64,000 nucleotides of DNA from Reticulascus tulasneorum (taxonomy: Eukaryota > Ascomycota > Sordariomycetes > Glomerellales > Reticulascaceae). The DNA is taken from contig LSAX01000012.1 of NCBI GenBank assembly GCA_001557505.1, positions 434,001 through 498,000 of the forward strand, written 5' to 3'. The translations under genes and the position numbers were made by a program. Positions 27,401 to 33,400 of this stretch are shown here, in pieces. How positions within the stretch are numbered: position 1 is the stretch's first letter; every line of letters starts with the position of its first letter. The notes beneath the pieces are model-generated. The model was not told the DNA's origin and did not search any database. It saw only the letters and a program-made list of their open reading frames with translations.

Positions 27401-30400
27401 ATTTTGAGACGACTACATATGCAGACATTAATGCCATTGAACGCTCTGCCGTCGGCAGTGACTTCATGGGCTGGACGTCAATGTATGACGGGAAGACAAT
27501 TGATAAGGCCGAGATGCAAGAATGGCTCGACGACACCATACAGACTCTCCTAGACGGCCAAGCACCTGGTCACGTCTTTGAAATTGGCACTGGTACAGGT
27601 ATGGTCTTATTCAATCTTGGCAAAGCTGCAGGTCTAGAGAGCTATGTTGGGCTGGAGCCGTCCCAGTCGGCGGCTGTCTTTGCCACCAACATGGTCAAAT
27701 CGATCCCAAATCTGGCCGGCAGAGCCGAAATACATGTCGGCACGGCAACAGATATCAATCAGCTGGCAGGACTCCGCCCAGACCTGGTGGTGCTCAACTC
27801 CGTCGTCCAATACTTCCCTACACCCGAGTATTTGGTAGAGGTTGTCGACACACTCACGCAGTTGCCAGGGGTCAAACGTCTATTCTTTGGTGACATTCGG
27901 TCATATGCCACTAACAGGGACTTTCTCGCGGCCAGGGCGCTTCGCACGCTAGGTAGAGACGTGAACAAGGAGAGTGTTCGACGGAAGATGGCAGAGATGG
28001 AAGAACGCGAAGAAGAGCTGCTCGTTGCCCCAGAATTCTTCACCAACCTGGCCAGTCGACTGCCCGGTCGGATCACCCACGTTGAGATTCTACCGAAGAA
28101 GATGATAGCTACCAACGAGCTTAGCTCGTATCGATATGCGGCCGTCGTGTACGTGGGCAGCCCAGAGGAAGATGCACAACCTGTGCATACGATAGATTCA
28201 AAGTCCTGGATTGATTTCGAACGGACGCGGATGGACCGTCATGGCCTTCTCCGTCTCCTGCAGAACTCACAAGACGCCGTGGCAGTGCCCGTCGTCAATA
28301 TCCCGTATAGCAAAACGATATTAGAACGGTGTGTTGTTGAATCACTCGAGCATGACAATCTCAACGAAAACGGGCAAGAGTCAATCGACGGAACCGCCTG
28401 GCTCTCGTCCGTCCGCTCTAAATCTGAATGCTGCTCATCTCTCTCTGCTGCCGACCTCGTACAGCTAGCCAAAGAGGCAGGCTTCAGTGTCGAAATAAGC
28501 TGGGCCAGGCAGCGGTCCCAACACGGCGCCCTCGATGCCGTGTTCCATCATTATCCGCCTGTTCGCGACGGCGCTCGCGTGCTGCTACAATTCCCGACCG
28601 ATCGTGTGAGCGCATCGTTGACGTATACAAACCGACCACTGCAGCGTCTTCAGAGCCGGCGGGTCGAGGCGCAGATCCGTGAGCGACTGCAAGCATTGCT
28701 CCCATCGTACATGGTGCCCGGAAAGATCGTGGTCTTAGACCAGATGCCCATCAATGCCAACGGCAAGGTCGATCGGAAAGAGCTTGCTCGAAGAGCCAAG
28801 ACCGTCCCCAAGAACCAACTCGTCTCTACACGAGTGCCTCCTGGTGACGAAATAGAGGTTGCGCTGTGCGAGGAGTTTGCTGATGTGCTTGGTGTCGACG
28901 TCGGGATCACCGATAACTTCTTCGATCTTGGCGGTCACTCCCTCATGGCAACCAAGCTCGCAGCCCGCATCAGTCGTCGCCTAAACACTCGAGTGTCTGT
29001 CAAGGATGTCTTCGACCAGCCCGTCCTCGCCGATCTTGCCGCCACCATCCGCCGAGGTTCGGCCCCACATAGTCCAATACCCGTGACGAAATATGATGGA
29101 CCGGTCGAACAGTCGTTTGCCCAGGGCCGCTTGTGGTTCCTCGACCAGCTGAATCTCGGTGCGTCGTGGTACTTGATGCCGCTCGCCGCACGAATGCGCG
29201 GGCCGCTACACATTGATGCTCTTACAGCCGCCTTATTCGCTCTAGAGCAGCGACACGAAACTCTGAGAACTTCATTTGCAGAGCAGGACGGCGTAGGCGT
29301 GCAAATTATCCATCCCAGCCGCCCAAAGCCGCTCAGAGTGATTGATGTATCAGCCGAGTGGAATGGAAGCTACCTTGAGCCTTTAAAACAAGAGCAGACG
29401 AACCCCTTTGACTTGTCGTCTGAGCCCGGGTGGAGAGTATCATTGCTACGACTAGGAAATAACGATCACATTCTCTCTATCGTCATGCATCACATCATCT
29501 CTGATGGCTGGTCGATCGATGTGTTGCGCCAAGAGCTGGACCAGTTCTATGCTGACGCGGTCCGTGGCCACGACCCGTTGTCGCGAGTCAGCCCGCTGCC
29601 CATCCAGTATCGCGACTTCGCTTTATGGCAGAAGCAGGCTGAGCAGGTCGCGGAGCACCAGCGGCAGCTCGAGTATTGGACCACACAGCTAGCGGATAGC
29701 TCTGCCGCGGAGCTTCTGAGCGATCATCCACGGCCGGCCGTACAATCTGGTCGTGCCGGGGTTGCCCAGCTCACCATCGAGGGTGCGGTATATGATCGGC
29801 TTCAAGCGTTCTGCCGAAAGCACCAGACGACTTCGTTTACCGTACTGCTCGCGGCTTTCCGTGCAGCACACTACCGGCTCACCGGGGTCGAAGATGCTAC
29901 TATTGGCACTCCAATCGCCAATCGTAATCGGCCGGAGCTGGAGAATATGATCGGCTTCTTTGTCAACACGCAGTGTATGCGGATTACTGTAGATCACGAT
30001 GACACATTCGAAAGCTTGGTTCAGCAGGTCCGATCAACAACGACAGCCGCATTCGCACACCAAGACGTACCATTCGAGCGCATCGTATCGGCGCTCGTAC
30101 CTGGGTCGAGAGACACGTCTCGGAACCCGCTTGTACAACTCATGTTTGCTCTTCATTCACAGCTGGACCTCGGAAAGATCCAGTTAGACGGCCTCATCGG
30201 AGAGTCTGTACCAGGGACGGCATCGACGCGGCTTGATGTCGAGTTCCACGTATTCCAGGAGGCGGGAATGCTGGTGGGCACTGTTCTCTTTGCCACAGAC
30301 CTATTTGAGGCTTCCACTATCCATGGTCTGGCCACAGTCTTCCAAGATGTCCTACGTCAGGGCCTCGATCAACCTCAGATGCCCATCGCGGTATTCCCGC

Positions 30401-33400
30401 TCACCGACGGTGTCGCCGGACTTCCCAAGCTGGACTTTCTTAACATTGAGCAGACCGACTACCCTCGGGATTTGAGCGTGGTAGATGTCTTCCGCAAGCA
30501 GGTGGCTGCTTGCCCAGACGCGACGGCCGTTGCTGACACATCTTCGCGCCTGACCTACGCCCAACTAGATCGACAATCGGACGAGACGGCTGCCTGGCTT
30601 CGCCAGCGGAAGATGCCGGCCGAGACTGTCGTCGGGGTACTTGCGCCGCGGTCGTGCCAAACCGTTATTGCCTTCTTGGGCATCCTTAAGGCGAACCTTG
30701 CTTATCTTCCGCTCGATGTCAACATGCCTGCTGGTCGCCTCGAGGCTATTCTGTCTGTCGCTGCAGGACAAAAGCTAGTGCTACTCGGCCCAGATGTACC
30801 TACTACGTATATTCGACTTGCTGAAGTGGAACTAGTTCGAATTGGCGACACCCTGGGCAATTCCGGTCCGGATAAGAGTATAAATGTCGTCGTTGGACCC
30901 TCAGCGACGAGCCTCGCATACGTCATATATACCTCCGGGTCCACTGGCAAGCCCAAGGGCGTTATGGTGGAGCACCGCGGTATTCTCCGCCTGGTCATGA
31001 ACAGTAACGTGGTGTCGAAGTTGCCTAAGGGAGTACACATGTCACACTTGACGAACCTTGCCTTTGACGTATCAATGTGGGAGATATACGCAGCACTTCT
31101 AAATGGGGGCACGCTTATCTGTATTGACTACTTTACTTCCCTGGACAGTAAAGCCCTCGACGCTTTGTTTGAGCAAGAGCAAATCCGTGCCGCCATACTT
31201 CCGCCTGCGTTACTCAAGCAGTGCTTAGTTGATACCCCCTCCACAATCGGAGCTCTGGACGTCCTTTTCGTCGCCGGCGATCGGTTTGACAGCCGCGATG
31301 CGGTTCATGCCCAAGCCCTTGTCGGCACTGGTGTCTATAATGCTTACGGTCCAACCGAGAACGCTATCCTGAGCACTATCTATAATGTCAGCGAGCAGGA
31401 GTCATTTGTGAACGGCGTTCCAATCGGCCGGCCTGTCAGTAACTCCGGCGCCTATATCATGGACCCGAAACAGCAGTTGGTTCCGCTCGGCGTCATGGGT
31501 GAACTAGTCGTCACCGGAGACGGTCTCGCGCGAGGATACACCGATCCGACCTTGGACCAGGGCCGGTTCGTGTACGTGACCATCAACGGAGAGTCACTCA
31601 GAGCATATCGAACTGGAGACCGGGCTCGTTGCAGACCAACAGACGGCCATATCGAGTTCTTTGGCCGGATGGACCAGCAGATTAAGATACGTGGCCACCG
31701 AATCGAGCCGGCCGAGGTAGAGCACGCCATGCTCAGCCACGATATAGTTTGCGACGCGGCGGTCGTCGTCCGGATACAAGACGGCCAGGAGCCGGAGATG
31801 ATCGGATTCGTCGCAGCCCAGGGTGACACCACTAACGCCAACCGCCAGAACGAGATAGTCAGCCAGGTAGAGGGGTGGGGGGACCACTTTGAGACGACTA
31901 CATATGCAGACATCAACAGCATCGAACGCTCTGCCGTCGGCAGTGACTTCATGGGCTGGACGTCAATGTATGACGGGAAGGAAATTGATAAGACCGAGAT
32001 GCAAGAGTGGCTCGAAGACACTATACAGACGATCCTGGATGGCCAAGCACCTGGCCACGTCTTTGAGATAGGTACCGGCACTGGCATGGTCTTATTCAAT
32101 CTTGGCAAAGCTGCAGGTCTAGAGAGCTATGTTGGGCTGGAGCCGTCCCGGTCGGCGGCCGCCTTCGCCACCAACATGGTCAAGTCTACCCCGACTCTGG
32201 TCGGCAAAGCTGAAATACATGTCGGCACAGCAACAGATGTCAGTCAGCTGGCAGGACTCCGCCCAGACCTGGTGGTGCTCAACTCCGTCGTCCAATACTT
32301 CCCTACACCCGAGTACTTGATAGAGGTCATCGACACGCTCACGCAGTTGCCGGGGGTCAAGCGTCTATTCTTTGGCGATATTCGGTCATATGCCACTAAC
32401 AGGGACTTTCTCGCCGCCAGGGCGCTTCGCACGCTAGGTAGAGACGTGAACAAGGAGAGTGTTCGACGGAAGATGGCAGAGATGGAAGAACGCGAAGAAG
32501 AGCTGCTCGTTGCCCCAGAATTCTTCACCAACCTGGCCAGTCGACTGCCCGGTCGGATCAGTCACGTTGAGATTCTACCGAAGAAGATGAGAGCTACAAA
32601 TGAGCTTAGTTCGTACCGATATGCGGCCGTCGTGTACGTGGGCAGCCCAGAGGATGGTGCACAGCCTGTGCATACGATCGACGCAAAGTCCTGGATTGAC
32701 TTTGAAGGGACGGAGATCGACCGCCATGGCCTTCTCCGTCTCCTGCAGAACTCGCCAGACGCTGCGACAGTGCCCGTCGTCAATATCCCGTATAGCAAAA
32801 CGATCCTAGAACGGTGTGTTGTCGAATCACTTGACGACGACAATGTCAACGAAACTGGGCAAGACTTATTAGATGGAACCACATGGCTCTCGTCCGTCCG
32901 CTCTAAATCTGAACGCTGCTCGTCTCTCTCTGCTGCCGACCTCGTACAGCTAGCTGACGAGGCTGGCTTCAGTGTAGAGATCAGCTGGGCCAGGCAGCGG
33001 TCCCAGCACGGCGCCCTCGATGCCGTGTTTCATCATTATCCGCCTGTTCGCGACGGCGCTCGCGTGCTGCTACAATTCCCGACCGATCGTGTGAGCGCAT
33101 CGTTGACGTATACAAACCGACCACTGCAGCGTCTGCAGAGCCGGCGGGTCGAGGCACAGATCCGAGAGCGACTGCAAGCATTGCTCCCATCGTACATGGT
33201 GCCCGGAAAGATCGTGGTCTTAGACCAAATGCCCATCAATGCCAACGGCAAGGTCGATCGGAAAGAGCTCGCTCGAAGAGCCAAGACCGTTGCCAAGAAC
33301 AAGTCCGTCTCTACACAAGTGGCTCCTCGCAATGAAGTAGAAGCCGCGCTGTGCGAGGAGTTTGCTGAGGTGCTCGGTGTCGATGTCGGCGTTACCGATA

